Shown: positions 1 to 8,489, counted from the stretch's first letter. The stretch is DNA of 64,000 bases from Neobacillus novalis NBRC 102450 (GCF_001591805.1 NZ_BCVP01000009.1:62001-126000); one strand, 5' to 3'. The notes: generated by a model not told the origin, from the sequence alone. Made by a program: numbers and translations.

Positions 1-1
1 T

Positions 2-784
2 AATGCGCCAAAGGATATTTTTCAAGATTACGATATTGTTTATGTCGTGACAGAAACGGCCTCTTTCATAAAAGATGAGAAATGGATTAAGAGTTTTGGA
101 GATTTACTTATGATTCAGGAGCCTGATAAAAACGATAAATCAGTTGGAGAGGATATGGATTTTGACAGGTCTTATGGGTATTTAATGCTCTTTACAGATG
201 GGAATCGTATCGACCTTCATATCGAAACAAAAGATGCAATGATTGCTGAATATGGCAATGATAAACTGACGGTTTATTTATTAGATAAGGACAATATTCT
301 GCCGCATATCCCAGCTCCCACTGATATTGATTACCATGTAAACAAGCCAACAGAAGCAATGTTTTTTAGTTGTTGCAATGATTTTTGGTGGTGTCTTCAA
401 AACGTCGCCAAAGGAATTTGGCGCGATGAATTACCATACGCAAAGCAAATGTTTGAAAATGTAATAAGAACTAGATTGGATGAGATGGTTTCATGGTGGA
501 TCGGTATAAACCACGACTTCCAAGTCTCGACAGGAAAAATGGGGAAGTATTTTAAAAAGTACCTTCCTGAACCATATTGGGAAATGTATGAAAAAACTTA
601 TTCTGACAATGACTATGATAATTTTTGGGACGCTATTTTTACCACCTGTGAATTGTTTAGAAGTTTAGCAAAAGGTGTTGCAGATAACTTATTGTTTGCA
701 TATCCAATGGATGACGATAAAAATATAACGGAATATCTTAAACATATAAGAAATTTACCTTCAGACGCAAAGGAAATATTGTAA
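2..784 (+). CDS. Aminoglycoside 6-adenylyltransferase (ANT(6)/AadK family), 5' end outside window
   Basis: The frame is open from base 2, so the gene begins upstream of the window. The visible part matches the body and C-terminus of streptomycin 6-adenylyltransferases: the FQDYDI stretch just after the nucleotidyltransferase GS motif, the metal-site region near DGNRIDLHIE, LLDKD, the KPT-CCNDFWW segment and the YFKKYLP helix. The family transfers AMP from ATP to the 6-hydroxyl of streptomycin in the cytoplasm. An internal GTG at 47 has no ribosome binding site and is not the start. Chromosomal aadK-type genes are common in Bacillus. The nucleotide-binding N-terminus is not visible, so intactness cannot be judged. 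Confidence 0.85.
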   Translation, partial: NAPKDIFQDYDIVYVVTETASFIKDEKWIKSFGDLLMIQEPDKNDKSVGEDMDFDRSYGYLMLFTDGNRIDLHIETKDAMIAEYGNDKLTVYLLDKDNILPHIPAPTDIDYHVNKPTEAMFFSCCNDFWWCLQNVAKGIWRDELPYAKQMFENVIRTRLDEMVSWWIGINHDFQVSTGKMGKYFKKYLPEPYWEMYEKTYSDNDYDNFWDAIFTTCELFRSLAKGVADNLLFAYPMDDDKNITEYLKHIRNLPSDAKEIL

Positions 785-915
785 ATAAATCATTATTCAA
801 CTACCATGGATGAACGAGTGTGCAGCACTGCCTCATGGATCATTATTTAATGCTAATAAAGGGCTAATTTGGGAAAAGTAAACAAAATAAATTTACCCAA
901 AAGGCTGTTGATTAG

Positions 916-1782
916 ATGAAAATAAAATGGTTCTTATCCGTATTCTTTGTGTTATTAATTACCTTTGTTCCGGTCGTATCCGCTGTTACTCCTTTTAAAG
1001 TGTTTGTGAATGGGCAGCCAATTTTCGGTATTTCTATTTTCGATACGTCCATTGTACGAATCATAGGCGGTTCGCCCTATGTTGCTATTGAATCGATAAG
1101 CAGCGAGCTGAAACTGGATGTCGAGTATGACGGGAAAAATAAGACGCTTCATATTTCAAATAAAGGAGAACCGCAATCAGAAGTAGTAGCCACGCTAAAG
1201 AAAGCCAAAGCGACTCTTTATGCGACAAGAAGAGAAGGGAACTTAGAAAAATTCAGGTTGGTGATGGATGGAGGTATTAGATGGTTCCCATACTGGAGAA
1301 GTACTGATGCTCCTGCATTTGGTCCAAGATTATTTTTCGAAGATATTAACCAGGACGGAAAAGAAGAGTTGGTCATCGTATTAACAACTGACCATGGTAC
1401 AGGAATCATGATTACGGAAGCCCATGTGCTACAGAAAACGAAGACAAACATTGGAGAAATATTTGAGGAAAAGTTAATTGATAATCCGGTGGCAATCATT
1501 AATAAGAATGTAAAAATGAAAAAAGTATCTAATGACCAAGTTGAGATAACGATTGGTAAGAAAAAAACAAATGACACTACTTATGATTACTTGAAACTTG
1601 AGCAGATTGATTTCTCTGTATATAAAAACGAACTAGTAGTTTATATCAGTGGTCACATTTCTCCACCAACAGAAGGCGGAATTCTCATTACCTATCAATT
1701 CAAGGATAACATGTACCAAGTAAAAAAGATTGAATACCTTAAAAAACGTCCGGATTTTAATACGGAGAGTTCTTTTCAATAG
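916..1782 (+). CDS. Secreted protein with copper amine oxidase N-terminal-like stalk domain
   Basis: The 288-residue product has a Sec signal peptide (residues 1-23: KIKW, hydrophobic core, cleavage near VSA). A copper-amine-oxidase-N-like fold follows at about 26-76 (VFVNGQPI, then PYVAIESISSEL and LDVEYD). Residues 135-150 contain an FG-GAP/VCBS-like acidic stretch (FFEDINQDGKEELVIV). The domain usually serves as a cell-surface stalk, not as the oxidase itself. The TAG stop uses the first base of the element inserted at 1782; without the element the stop would be TAA at the same codon, so the protein is unchanged. The ribosome binding site is weak (AAGGCTG). Exact function is unknown. Confidence 0.7.
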   Translation: MKIKWFLSVFFVLLITFVPVVSAVTPFKVFVNGQPIFGISIFDTSIVRIIGGSPYVAIESISSELKLDVEYDGKNKTLHISNKGEPQSEVVATLKKAKATLYATRREGNLEKFRLVMDGGIRWFPYWRSTDAPAFGPRLFFEDINQDGKEELVIVLTTDHGTGIMITEAHVLQKTKTNIGEIFEEKLIDNPVAIINKNVKMKKVSNDQVEITIGKKKTNDTTYDYLKLEQIDFSVYKNELVVYISGHISPPTEGGILITYQFKDNMYQVKKIEYLKKRPDFNTESSFQ

Positions 1783-1967
1783 GCTGTGTTAAAGAATATT
1801 GTTGATTTTGAGTACAATGTTGATTGGAGTGGAAGGCGCGAGACTCCTGCGGGATCAGCGGGACAGGTGAGACCCCGCAGGCGCTTTAGCGCCGAGGAGG
1901 CTCACCGCCCGCCCCGCGGAAAGCGAAGCGCCTGGAACGGAAATCAACATTCCCTTTTAACACAGCC
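1782..1967. mobile_element. MITE-like non-autonomous insertion with terminal inverted repeats and 8-bp duplication
   Basis: The block begins GGCTGTGTTAAA and ends TTTAACACAGCC. The outer ~28 bases of each end are imperfect inverted copies (GGCTGTGTTAAA...TGTTGATTT against its complement at 1941-1967). The 8-bp sequence TTTCAATA directly flanks both ends (1774-1781 and 1968-1975), as expected of a target-site duplication. The interior (1830-1936) is GC-rich and self-complementary (CCCCGCAGGCGC, GCGCCGAGGAGG, CACCGCCCGCCCCGCGG), unlike its surroundings. It carries no transposase and would need one in trans. Similar GC-rich intergenic repeats are widespread in Bacillaceae as I recall. Confidence 0.75.
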
Positions 1968-2084
1968 TTTCAATAAATAGAAGTTACGTTTGGATATCGA
2001 ACGGAAACCCTTTTAAATTCAATGAAACGGCCGCTTAACCATCCAATTCCAGAATACGAGACCAAATATTAAATATCACGAGAA

Positions 2085-2390
2085 TTAATTTTTACATTCC
2101 TTTTTGCTTAATACATAAATACTGCCGCCAAGTGTAAGGACGGATATAAACTTACTGGCAATGATCAGATAACTGGTGGTTTGAAAATCAAGAGTGATGT
2201 GCGGGAGTTTTATAAGGCAGAGAACGACAAGTATGCTGATAAGGAGTATGGAATAATAATATTGATAAGCTTTGTTAATAATCATACGGCCTTTATCATC
2301 ATTTTCCTGAGTGAAAACAAGGATTGCATATGACAAGACTAAGATTGTCACATACGTTAATAGAACAATGGCTATGCCGATGCTCATCAT
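2085..2390 (-). CDS. Small membrane protein, three predicted TM segments
   Basis: The 101-residue hydrophobic protein has TM segments at about 5-27, 46-63 and 73-93, separated by short charged loops (QENDDKGRMIINKAY) and followed by a lysine-rich tail. An AGGAGG ribosome binding site lies 7 bases before the ATG. I recognise no family. It is downstream of khtU on the same strand, but a stem-loop at 2428-2476 separates the two, so it is probably transcribed on its own. Confidence 0.6.
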   Translation of the reverse strand: MMSIGIAIVLLTYVTILVLSYAILVFTQENDDKGRMIINKAYQYYYSILLISILVVLCLIKLPHITLDFQTTSYLIIASKFISVLTLGGSIYVLSKKECKN

Positions 2391-2427
2391 TAAATTCCTC
2401 CTTTCTTAAGGGAGTTAAATTGTAAAT

Positions 2428-2476
2428 AAAGCTAACAAAGTAGGATGTTATCATCCCGCTTCGTTAGCTTTTTTCT
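2428..2476 (-). terminator. Stem-loop terminator after khtU
   Basis: AAGCTAACAAAG pairs with CTTCGTTAGCTT and the pairing continues inward. It is flanked by A/T runs on both sides, so it may work in both directions. Confidence 0.7.
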
Positions 2477-2479
2477 TAT

Positions 2480-3745
2480 TTATATTCCAGGACTATTATT
2501 CTCTTCCGCTTGTTTTTTAGGAATAGATGTAATTTGCTTTTTAGTTTTTTCCTTATTTTCCCATTGGAAAATTCTGTTTAAAAAATAATAAATATTTTTA
2601 GACTCTTTTGTTAACAAAGGGCCAAGAATAGCCAGGATTAGAACATAAACTGCGGTAAATGGTTTTAGGATGGGCATTAAGCCTCCAGCAAGTCCTAAAT
2701 TAGCAACAATGATTGAAAATTCTCCCCGAGAAACGATTGTTAATCCGATATTTGAAGAGGCCTTATGAGACAAACCAGCTTTTCTTCCGGAAATCATTCC
2801 CGCTACAAAGTTGCTAATGATTGTGAGGATAACAGCGCCTAAAGCTAACCAAATGGCACCACCTAGGCTAAATGGATCTATACTTAAACCAAAGCTGAAG
2901 AAAAATAGTGCCCCAAAGAAATCTCGAAATGGGATAACTAACTGTTCAATACGCTCTCGATGTTCAGTTTCAGAAAAGACTAAACCCAGCAATAGTGCAC
3001 CAATCGCTTCAGCAACATGGAGTTTTTCCGAAAAACCGGCGACAAAAAATAGTGAAGCAAAGATAACGAGGATGAAAATCTCATTAGACTTAATATTTAA
3101 TAGTTTATTAAGGATTGGAGTTCCTTTGCGGGCGATAACGAAAAATAGAATCATATACCCAAGAGAGATTAGAACGGAAGTAATGGTCCCTAAAAACGTC
3201 GTGGACCCACCTAGTAAAAGACCTGACATGATGGAGAGGAATAAAGCCAAGAAAATATCATCAAACAAGATAATCCCCAATATTAATTCTGTTTCTGAAT
3301 TGGCGGTTCTTTTTAAATCAACTACCACCTTAGCGACAATGGCTGTCGAGGAGACACTAAGGAGACCCGCAATAATTAACGTTTCCATAATAGGAAAGCC
3401 AACAGTGAAGCCGTAAATTAATCCTAAAGTGAAATTAAGAGCTACATAAATAGTTCCGCCAACTGCAATAGAACGCCCTGATCGAATTAGTTTTCCTACT
3501 GAGAATTCCAGCCCAAGATAAAATAATAAAAACAAAACCCCGATACGCCCGAAAAATTCAATAATTTCAGAGCTTTCTATGAATCTAAGATCGATAATTC
3601 CAAACTGCGGTGCATGTGGACCAACTACCATCCCTAAAAGGATTAGCAACGGAATGATGGAAAACTTTAACCTTCCTGCTAATAATGCTGCGAAGGCGAC
3701 TAAAACTAATGCTGTACCTACCTCAAATACTAAGTGATTTGCCAT
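2480..3745 (-). CDS. khtU: K+/H+ antiporter membrane subunit KhtU (CPA2 family)
   Basis: The 421-residue polytopic protein of the monovalent cation:proton antiporter-2 family has about 12 hydrophobic helices. It carries the family signatures LFLLFYLGLEFS near residue 75, the ILGIILFDDIFLAL stretch with paired aspartates, and AEAIGALLLGLVFSE. The known B. subtilis homologue expels K+ in exchange for protons and is gated by the RCK_C-domain protein KhtT, encoded directly upstream here with only 5 bases between the genes. A short soluble tail (ENKEKTKKQ) ends the protein. A separate khtS is not seen. Confidence 0.85.
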   Translation of the reverse strand: MANHLVFEVGTALVLVAFAALLAGRLKFSIIPLLILLGMVVGPHAPQFGIIDLRFIESSEIIEFFGRIGVLFLLFYLGLEFSVGKLIRSGRSIAVGGTIYVALNFTLGLIYGFTVGFPIMETLIIAGLLSVSSTAIVAKVVVDLKRTANSETELILGIILFDDIFLALFLSIMSGLLLGGSTTFLGTITSVLISLGYMILFFVIARKGTPILNKLLNIKSNEIFILVIFASLFFVAGFSEKLHVAEAIGALLLGLVFSETEHRERIEQLVIPFRDFFGALFFFSFGLSIDPFSLGGAIWLALGAVILTIISNFVAGMISGRKAGLSHKASSNIGLTIVSRGEFSIIVANLGLAGGLMPILKPFTAVYVLILAILGPLLTKESKNIYYFLNRIFQWENKEKTKKQITSIPKKQAEENNSPGI

Positions 3746-3750
3746 TTATA

Positions 3751-4248
3751 TCACCCGTCCCTTCTTGAAAGAATTTCTTTTACAATCTTTTTTACTTGAT
3801 TGCGCTGTCCGGACACGATGACTGTGTCTCCTATTTCTAAAAGGGTTTCAGGACCAGGGGTATGAATTTTTTGCTGATTGCGTTTGATAAGCGCGACGAT
3901 ATTGACTTCATAGGATTGACGAATATCTAAATTTCCGATCGTTTGATTAACCGCTAATGCTCCGGGTTCTACCTTAGACCATTCAATGACCAGATCATCA
4001 AATGCCATTTCAATCGTTTCTAATGCCTTTGGTGCGTAAGTCATTCCGCCAATAATCGCAGCAATTTGCCTTGCTTCCGTATCATCAAACGTTGTGCTGG
4101 AAATGGCTTCCTCGTGATCCTCTTGATCAAAATAATAAATGTCTCTTCTGCCATCATCGTGAATAATAACTACTATTCTGTCCTTGCTTTTGGTGATGAT
4201 TTCATACTTTTTCCCGATACCAGGAAGTTCGATTTCGCGAATATTCAT
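3751..4248 (-). CDS. khtT: KhtT, RCK_C (TrkA_C) regulatory subunit of the K+/H+ antiporter
   Basis: The 165-residue cytosolic protein has an N-terminal domain starting NIREIELPGIGKKYE, typical of KhtT. An RCK_C domain occupies about 80-160 (VNQTIGNLDIRQSYEVNIVALIKR, LLEIGDTVIVSG). In B. subtilis this domain binds cyclic di-AMP and controls KhtU; that is established for the family and inferred here. An AGGAGG ribosome binding site precedes the ATG. It sits first in a two-gene operon with khtU. Confidence 0.88.
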   Translation of the reverse strand: MNIREIELPGIGKKYEIITKSKDRIVVIIHDDGRRDIYYFDQEDHEEAISSTTFDDTEARQIAAIIGGMTYAPKALETIEMAFDDLVIEWSKVEPGALAVNQTIGNLDIRQSYEVNIVALIKRNQQKIHTPGPETLLEIGDTVIVSGQRNQVKKIVKEILSRRDG

Positions 4249-4294
4249 TTTCTTTCCTCCTATATGGTTTGATCATGAATTAAAAAGTTGAGCA

Positions 4295-4855
4295 TTAAAG
4301 GTTCACATCGATTTCAGTTCTTATTTTTTCATTTTTGGAAATTCCCAGGTATTTGAGTGTTTCGGAAGGGGTTGAATGATTGAAATGCTTTTGCAATATT
4401 GAAATGGCTATTCCACGTTTATAAGCATGATATCCAAAGGTTTTCCTTAGTGAGTTGGTACCGATTTTTTCTCCGATTCCAATCGCTTCTGCCGCTTGAT
4501 GAATGATCCGATAAGCTTGTTGGCGGGTAATCGGATTATCGGTTTTACTGGACTTAAACAAAAAGTCTTCACTTGATAATTGGTGCGTATGAACATAATG
4601 GACAATAGCCTGTTTTACTTTTTGATTAAGGTAGACTTCCTTCACCGTTTCTTTATTTGCCAACAAATAGAACTTCTTAACACTGTTTTCTTTGTCAAGC
4701 ACATCGGCAACCTTGATATTCAGCATTTCGGTAATTTTTAACCCAGTATTAATTCCAAAGACAAAAAGAACATAGTCACGCTCAGAATACTTTTTTAAAT
4801 ACTTTTTTATTTCATTGATTTGCTTGATATCTCTTAGCGATTCAACATATTCCAT
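4295..4855 (-). CDS. Single-domain tyrosine recombinase/integrase-like protein with altered catalytic arginine
   Basis: The 186-residue protein resembles the catalytic domain of phage-type integrases but lacks the usual N-terminal core-binding domain, like B. subtilis YoeC. Visible catalytic-region residues are box I INTGLKITEML (Lys40 where Arg is canonical), box II NSLRK (Asn134 in place of His, Arg137 kept), His160 in FNHST, and the nucleophile candidate Tyr169 in TLKYLGI. Loss of the first arginine suggests weak or no recombinase activity. The start at 4855 (MEYVESL) follows AAGGGGCG; a longer upstream reading would run through the promoter. No attachment site or phage genes are nearby. 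Confidence 0.75.
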   Translation of the reverse strand: MEYVESLRDIKQINEIKKYLKKYSERDYVLFVFGINTGLKITEMLNIKVADVLDKENSVKKFYLLANKETVKEVYLNQKVKQAIVHYVHTHQLSSEDFLFKSSKTDNPITRQQAYRIIHQAAEAIGIGEKIGTNSLRKTFGYHAYKRGIAISILQKHFNHSTPSETLKYLGISKNEKIRTEIDVNL

Positions 4856-4874
4856 TAATAAACGCCCCTTAATC

Positions 4875-4919
4875 CATGTTACATAATAATATTTTAACAT
4901 GGTATTATGTAACATGCAA
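4875..4919 (-). promoter_or_regulatory. Promoter embedded in a 14-bp perfect inverted repeat upstream of the recombinase
   Basis: On the minus strand, TTGCAT (4914-4919) and TAAAAT (4891-4896) are separated by 17 bases and resemble a sigma-A promoter. CATGTTACATAATA (4875-4888) and TATTATGTAACATG (4903-4916) form a perfect inverted repeat overlapping it. The layout suggests autoregulation by a dimeric DNA-binding protein, possibly the recombinase itself. Confidence 0.6.
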
Positions 4920-5053
4920 TTTATTAGATTAGATAAAGACATTGTTAACGCATTTTTACTATTTGATTCTCGTCCTTTTCAACAAGAATGTAGTAATATG
5001 TAAATAATAGGGTGGAGATAAGCTTTAACTGCCGATGGAAAGAGGGATAACAA

Positions 5054-5803
5054 ATGAATTTAGGGACTCCAATAGCAATTGGAAATACAGCGAAAATATA
5101 TCTTTGCGAAAACAGGATTGTCAAAATATTTAATGACTATTTGCCGGATACGGAATCTTCATATGAAGCAAATAAGCATAAATATGCCTATTCGTGTGGA
5201 CTTTCTGTTCCTGAAATATTGGACGTCACGAAAATAGACGGGAAACAAGCGATCATAATGGAATATATTAACGGTCGAACAATAGGTGATATCTTATCCG
5301 AAAACTTGGAACAAGCAGAATTTTACATGAATATTTCCGTTGATATACAACAAAAAATTCATATGATTGCCGCTGATTCACTTGAACCCATGACTGAAAA
5401 ATTAAGCCGTCAAATTGAATCAGCCCATAATCTTGATAAAAGGCATAAGTCTGCTTTAATAGAAAAATTGAATTCGATGACATTTGAGAGAAGGCTCTGT
5501 CATGGAGATTATCATTTGTTTAACTTGATAATGACAGATAATAAAGTGACAATTATTGATTGGGTTGATGCCTGTGCGGGGGATATCCGTGCTGATATAT
5601 ATCGCACATATCTTTTGTATTCACATGTTTCAATGGAATTAGCAGATTTGTATTTGCGTCTTTATTGTGCGAAAAGCGATTTGTCAAAAGACGAGATTTT
5701 TCAATGGGCTCCAATCATTGCCGGGGCAAGATTGTCTGAAAATGTATCTGCAGAAAACTCTGATCGTCTTGTAGAGATAGTAAATCATTACTATCCTTTA
5801 TAA
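5054..5803 (+). CDS. Aminoglycoside phosphotransferase (APH)-family small-molecule kinase
   Basis: The 249-residue protein has a kinase-like fold. The N-terminal lobe carries GNTAKIYLCENRIVKIF (glycine-containing loop and ATP-contacting Lys). A hinge follows at IIMEYINGRTIG. The catalytic loop CHGDYHLFNLIM lies near residues 151-162, with the metal-binding Asp in IIDWVDA. The family phosphorylates aminoglycosides, choline, homoserine, fructosamines and other small hydroxyl compounds; the substrate here cannot be inferred. A GAGGGATAACAA leader precedes the ATG. It stands alone between the recombinase and a small membrane protein. Confidence 0.8.
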   Translation: MNLGTPIAIGNTAKIYLCENRIVKIFNDYLPDTESSYEANKHKYAYSCGLSVPEILDVTKIDGKQAIIMEYINGRTIGDILSENLEQAEFYMNISVDIQQKIHMIAADSLEPMTEKLSRQIESAHNLDKRHKSALIEKLNSMTFERRLCHGDYHLFNLIMTDNKVTIIDWVDACAGDIRADIYRTYLLYSHVSMELADLYLRLYCAKSDLSKDEIFQWAPIIAGARLSENVSAENSDRLVEIVNHYYPL

Positions 5804-6090
5804 CTATCGGTTAAGTGCAAATTGAATAATTGAGAAGGGGAAATTATTAAAATAATCCATTTGCATGCTGATTATAGAATTTCATTTCGAATTAAATGGG
5901 GAAATAAGGATTCTAAAAGGTGAAGAATGGAACAGCAACTAATTCGCACCTTATTTAGCAGGGTGACAGAAGTGATTGTCATGCTGCCAATACATATGTT
6001 AACACCAATGCAAAAGGTAAGTATTACTTTTCAAAGATACATCATATGGTTAATTAGAAATGAAAGTGTATTGAAGGGAGTCATACCGTT

Positions 6091-6360
6091 ATGCAGAGGA
6101 TAAAATTTATAATTAAACTATTCCTAATAGAGCCTTTGTGGTTCAAAATACTAATTTCGACAACTTTGCTTATTTCAATTATTTTTAGCAGTTCACTTTT
6201 TTCGAATAATGCTTATTTTCAAAGCTGTTCTAAATTAGCTGCGGCAATCTTTTTTTGTGCATATGCTATTAAATTTAGAAGAAATCTTGTAACTTCTGTC
6301 ATCTTATTTACTTCAGCAGTTATATGTATGTTTCTTTCCATCCTGGCAATATATAAGTGA
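6091..6360 (+). CDS. Small membrane protein of unknown function
   Basis: The 89-residue hydrophobic protein has probable TM segments at about 18-36, 45-60 and 66-88. It is preceded by AAGGGAG ten bases before the ATG, which supports translation. I recognise no family. The 287 bases before it (5804-6090) contain no gene I can support. Confidence 0.5.
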   Translation: MQRIKFIIKLFLIEPLWFKILISTTLLISIIFSSSLFSNNAYFQSCSKLAAAIFFCAYAIKFRRNLVTSVILFTSAVICMFLSILAIYK

Positions 6361-6457
6361 TAAACGTGAATGGCTCTTTTTTTTGATATCCATTTTTGGC
6401 TGTTTTAGAATTTGGAAATGGATAAAAAGAGGGGAGAATGTAATTCATACTAAAAAA

Positions 6458-6493
6458 GAAAAAATGGCTTGAAGATTCCAAACCATTTTTTGG
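6458..6493. terminator. Convergent stem-loop between small membrane protein and DinB gene
   Basis: AAAAATGG and CCATTTTT form a stem with A and T runs at both feet. It lies between convergent genes and can serve both. Confidence 0.55.
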
Positions 6494-6518
6494 AGAATTC
6501 TAACCGGTAATAATTCCC

Positions 6519-6992
6519 CTACGCTTTTTGATTTTGGTTAATAAATGATTCAATTTCCGCTATATGTGTTTGATCATGCTCAATCATTCCAACAAAGTAA
6601 TCACCGAGAGTCATATTCTCCTTACCAGGAAGCGACCTGGCGAATTGTTCTGTGTCTAATTGATCTAAGAGGGACAGTAATAGATTCCTAACCGAAATGA
6701 ACTCATCTATCAGCTGACTCTTCGTTATCCCCGATCTGGTATATGACGATGCAGCCCTGTTTATTTCCTCCACATCAATGACCATTTGAGGGAATGGCTC
6801 GTTTTTTAATAGATACGAAATCCTGTTATCAATCATGAATTGATCCCAAGCGATAAAATGTGAAATCACGTCGGCAATCCCCCATGAACCTTCTCGAAAT
6901 GGCAGGAACCATAAATCGTCTGATATAGTTTTTAAAGAATGCACCCGGTCAATTAATGCTAACTTTTCATTAATGATATCTTCTTTGTTCAT
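6519..6992 (-). CDS. DinB family protein
   Basis: The roughly 157-residue four-helix protein has DinB/YfiT-like features: an early helix KLALIDRVHSLK, the SWGIADVISHFIAWDQ metal-site helix, and MIEHDQTHIAEIESFI with the late histidines. The His residues in the SHFIAWD and EHDQTHIA segments match the divalent-metal triad of the superfamily. Members include thiol-dependent metalloenzymes and stress-induced proteins of unknown reaction. The start at 6992 (MNKEDI) follows GAGGTGGG; the ATG pair 15-18 bases upstream overlaps that site and is unlikely. Confidence 0.8.
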   Translation of the reverse strand: MNKEDIINEKLALIDRVHSLKTISDDLWFLPFREGSWGIADVISHFIAWDQFMIDNRISYLLKNEPFPQMVIDVEEINRAASSYTRSGITKSQLIDEFISVRNLLLSLLDQLDTEQFARSLPGKENMTLGDYFVGMIEHDQTHIAEIESFINQNQKA

Positions 6993-7191
6993 TCGATCCC
7001 ACCTCATCACAAACTATTCTATTATTTAATATGTAATTCCTGCTTAAAAAGCAGGAAAAACAAGATTTAAGGAGTATTGATTAATAGATGTGGTTCTAAC
7101 TGCAATTGGCTTAAAAAAGGTTATTTCATTAAATAAGGGGCATACTAAGTAGTCGTGGAGTTCATTTTTTCAAAGAATAGGAGAGATTCTA

Positions 7192-7617
7192 ATGAGCTAT
7201 CAGCAAAAAACAAAAGAAACGGATAACAGTGTTGTGGAGTTTATTGAGAGTGTTGAGAATCCGAAAAAACGTGAAGATGCCTATAAATTAATAGATATTT
7301 TTTCGGAAACGACAGGATTTGAAGCAAAAATGTGGGGGCCAAGTATTATCGGATTTGGATCTTATCATTATAAATATGATTCTGGACATGAAGGCGATGC
7401 CCCTTTAGTCGGCTTTTCACCGCGCAAGGCTAAAATAAGTTTGTATTTTGCGCCGGGTGACTCCAAACGTGAGGACTTGCTTAAGGAGTTTGGAAAGCAT
7501 ACAACCGGTAAAGGCTGTGTGTATATCAATAAGGTTGCAGACATTGATATAGCGGTATTACAGTCGATCATTACACAATCTGTCCAGTTTTTGCAAGCAG
7601 CCTATCCGAATTCTTGA
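7192..7617 (+). CDS. DUF1801 domain protein
   Basis: The 141-residue cytosolic protein matches the YdhG-like DUF1801 fold. Diagnostic parts are the N-terminal helix, TGFEAKMWGPSIIGFGSYHYKY, a GFSPRKAKISLYF strand and KHTTGKGCVYINKVADIDIAVL. Family function is not established. AGGAGAG lies 6 bases before the ATG. It lies 28 bases before the VanZ gene and may share its transcript. Confidence 0.85.
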   Translation: MSYQQKTKETDNSVVEFIESVENPKKREDAYKLIDIFSETTGFEAKMWGPSIIGFGSYHYKYDSGHEGDAPLVGFSPRKAKISLYFAPGDSKREDLLKEFGKHTTGKGCVYINKVADIDIAVLQSIITQSVQFLQAAYPNS

Positions 7618-7645
7618 GGCTAATTGAGATTGAGGATTAATTAAC

Positions 7646-8242
7646 ATGAAAAATAAAGCATTTTGGCTTTCGTTAGGTTTATCGCAGCTCCTATTTGTTA
7701 TTTTTTTGCCTGTCTGGTTACGGCTCTTATCCTATCTGCACCCTATTGTTTTGATAGTGGTGTGGATGGGTTTGACAATTATTGTGTTATTCGTTGTTTA
7801 TTTTGTGTGTAGTGAAACCCTTCGAATATCTAAAACTATTTTAAAAAGTGTTATGGGAATATATAGCTTTGGCTTATTTGTTCTACTATTCTTCCGCCCG
7901 GCGAACCAAGATTATAGTCAAATTAATTACATCCCTTTTAAAACTATTATGAGTTTCCTAATTGGAAACGTAAATTTTTTGGTTGCATTTTATAATTTAG
8001 CAGCAAATATTTTTCTCTTCGTGCCATTTGGAATGGCGGCATTAATGCTTTATAAAAACCCATCGAGTCGTTTGTTACTATTCGTACCAGTTATTGTCAT
8101 CTTAATGATTGAAACAACACAGCACATTACAAGATGCGGCAGTGCTGATATGGATGATCTTATCTTAAATTTGCTCGGGGTTTGGATTGGTTACTTAATG
8201 TATCCATTTGTTCAAAAAGTGGTGAAAATTAAAGACCATTGA
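7646..8242 (+). CDS. VanZ family membrane protein
   Basis: The 198-residue integral membrane protein has about five TM helices. The VanZ core is visible: FRPANQDYSQINYIPFKTI, then NIFLFVPFGMAALM, and ETTQHITRCGSADMDDLILNLLG with the conserved E-Q-GR/CG-x-DxDDxxxN pattern. VanZ itself raises teicoplanin resistance; most homologues in Bacillaceae have unknown roles. It probably forms an operon with the DUF1801 gene. Array A starts three bases after its stop. Confidence 0.88.
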   Translation: MKNKAFWLSLGLSQLLFVIFLPVWLRLLSYLHPIVLIVVWMGLTIIVLFVVYFVCSETLRISKTILKSVMGIYSFGLFVLLFFRPANQDYSQINYIPFKTIMSFLIGNVNFLVAFYNLAANIFLFVPFGMAALMLYKNPSSRLLLFVPVIVILMIETTQHITRCGSADMDDLILNLLGVWIGYLMYPFVQKVVKIKDH

Positions 8243-8244
8243 GT

Positions 8245-8412
8245 TCAATGGGCGAATTCTAGAATTCAATGAGCGAATTTTCAAGCTTAATGGGGTGGCT
8301 CTTTTTCTATCAGCGAATTTGTCTCTTCTATCGGCGGATTTAGCATTTCTATCGGCGATTATTGGGTTTCAATCGGCGAATTTGCACATTCAATCGGCGA
8401 ATCTAAGAAAAC
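8245..8412. repeat. Array A: eight 21-bp degenerate units, core ATCGGCGAATTT
   Basis: Units begin at 8245, 8266, 8287, 8308, 8329, 8350, 8371 and 8392, exactly 21 bases apart. The left half (T/C)AATSGGCGAATTT is conserved and about 8 bases per unit vary. The third unit is the most degraded. On the minus strand the core reads ATTCGCCGATTGAA, related to arrays B and E. One forward frame is open throughout but lacks a start codon and ribosome binding site. Confidence 0.85.
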
Positions 8413-8440
8413 AACAATCTTCAAGAAGTGAGTATTAGTA

Positions 8441-8488
8441 AACACATAGCGATGCTTGATACAAACACCAACCATCGCTATGTTTTTG
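8441..8488. terminator. Stem-loop terminator between array A and the AraC gene
   Basis: ACATAGCGATG pairs perfectly with CATCGCTATGT and a T run follows on the plus strand. It probably ends the VanZ transcript and may also serve the convergent AraC gene. Confidence 0.7.
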
Positions 8489-8489
8489 C

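Noticed and set aside
1786..1980. Open frame of 64 codons across the GC-rich element
   Set aside because: It lies entirely within the MITE-like repeat and has no ribosome binding site.
8241..8430. Open frame through array A encoding LSANL-like heptads
   Set aside because: There is no start codon with a ribosome binding site, and related arrays B and E are not in a conserved frame. The open frame follows from a period divisible by three.
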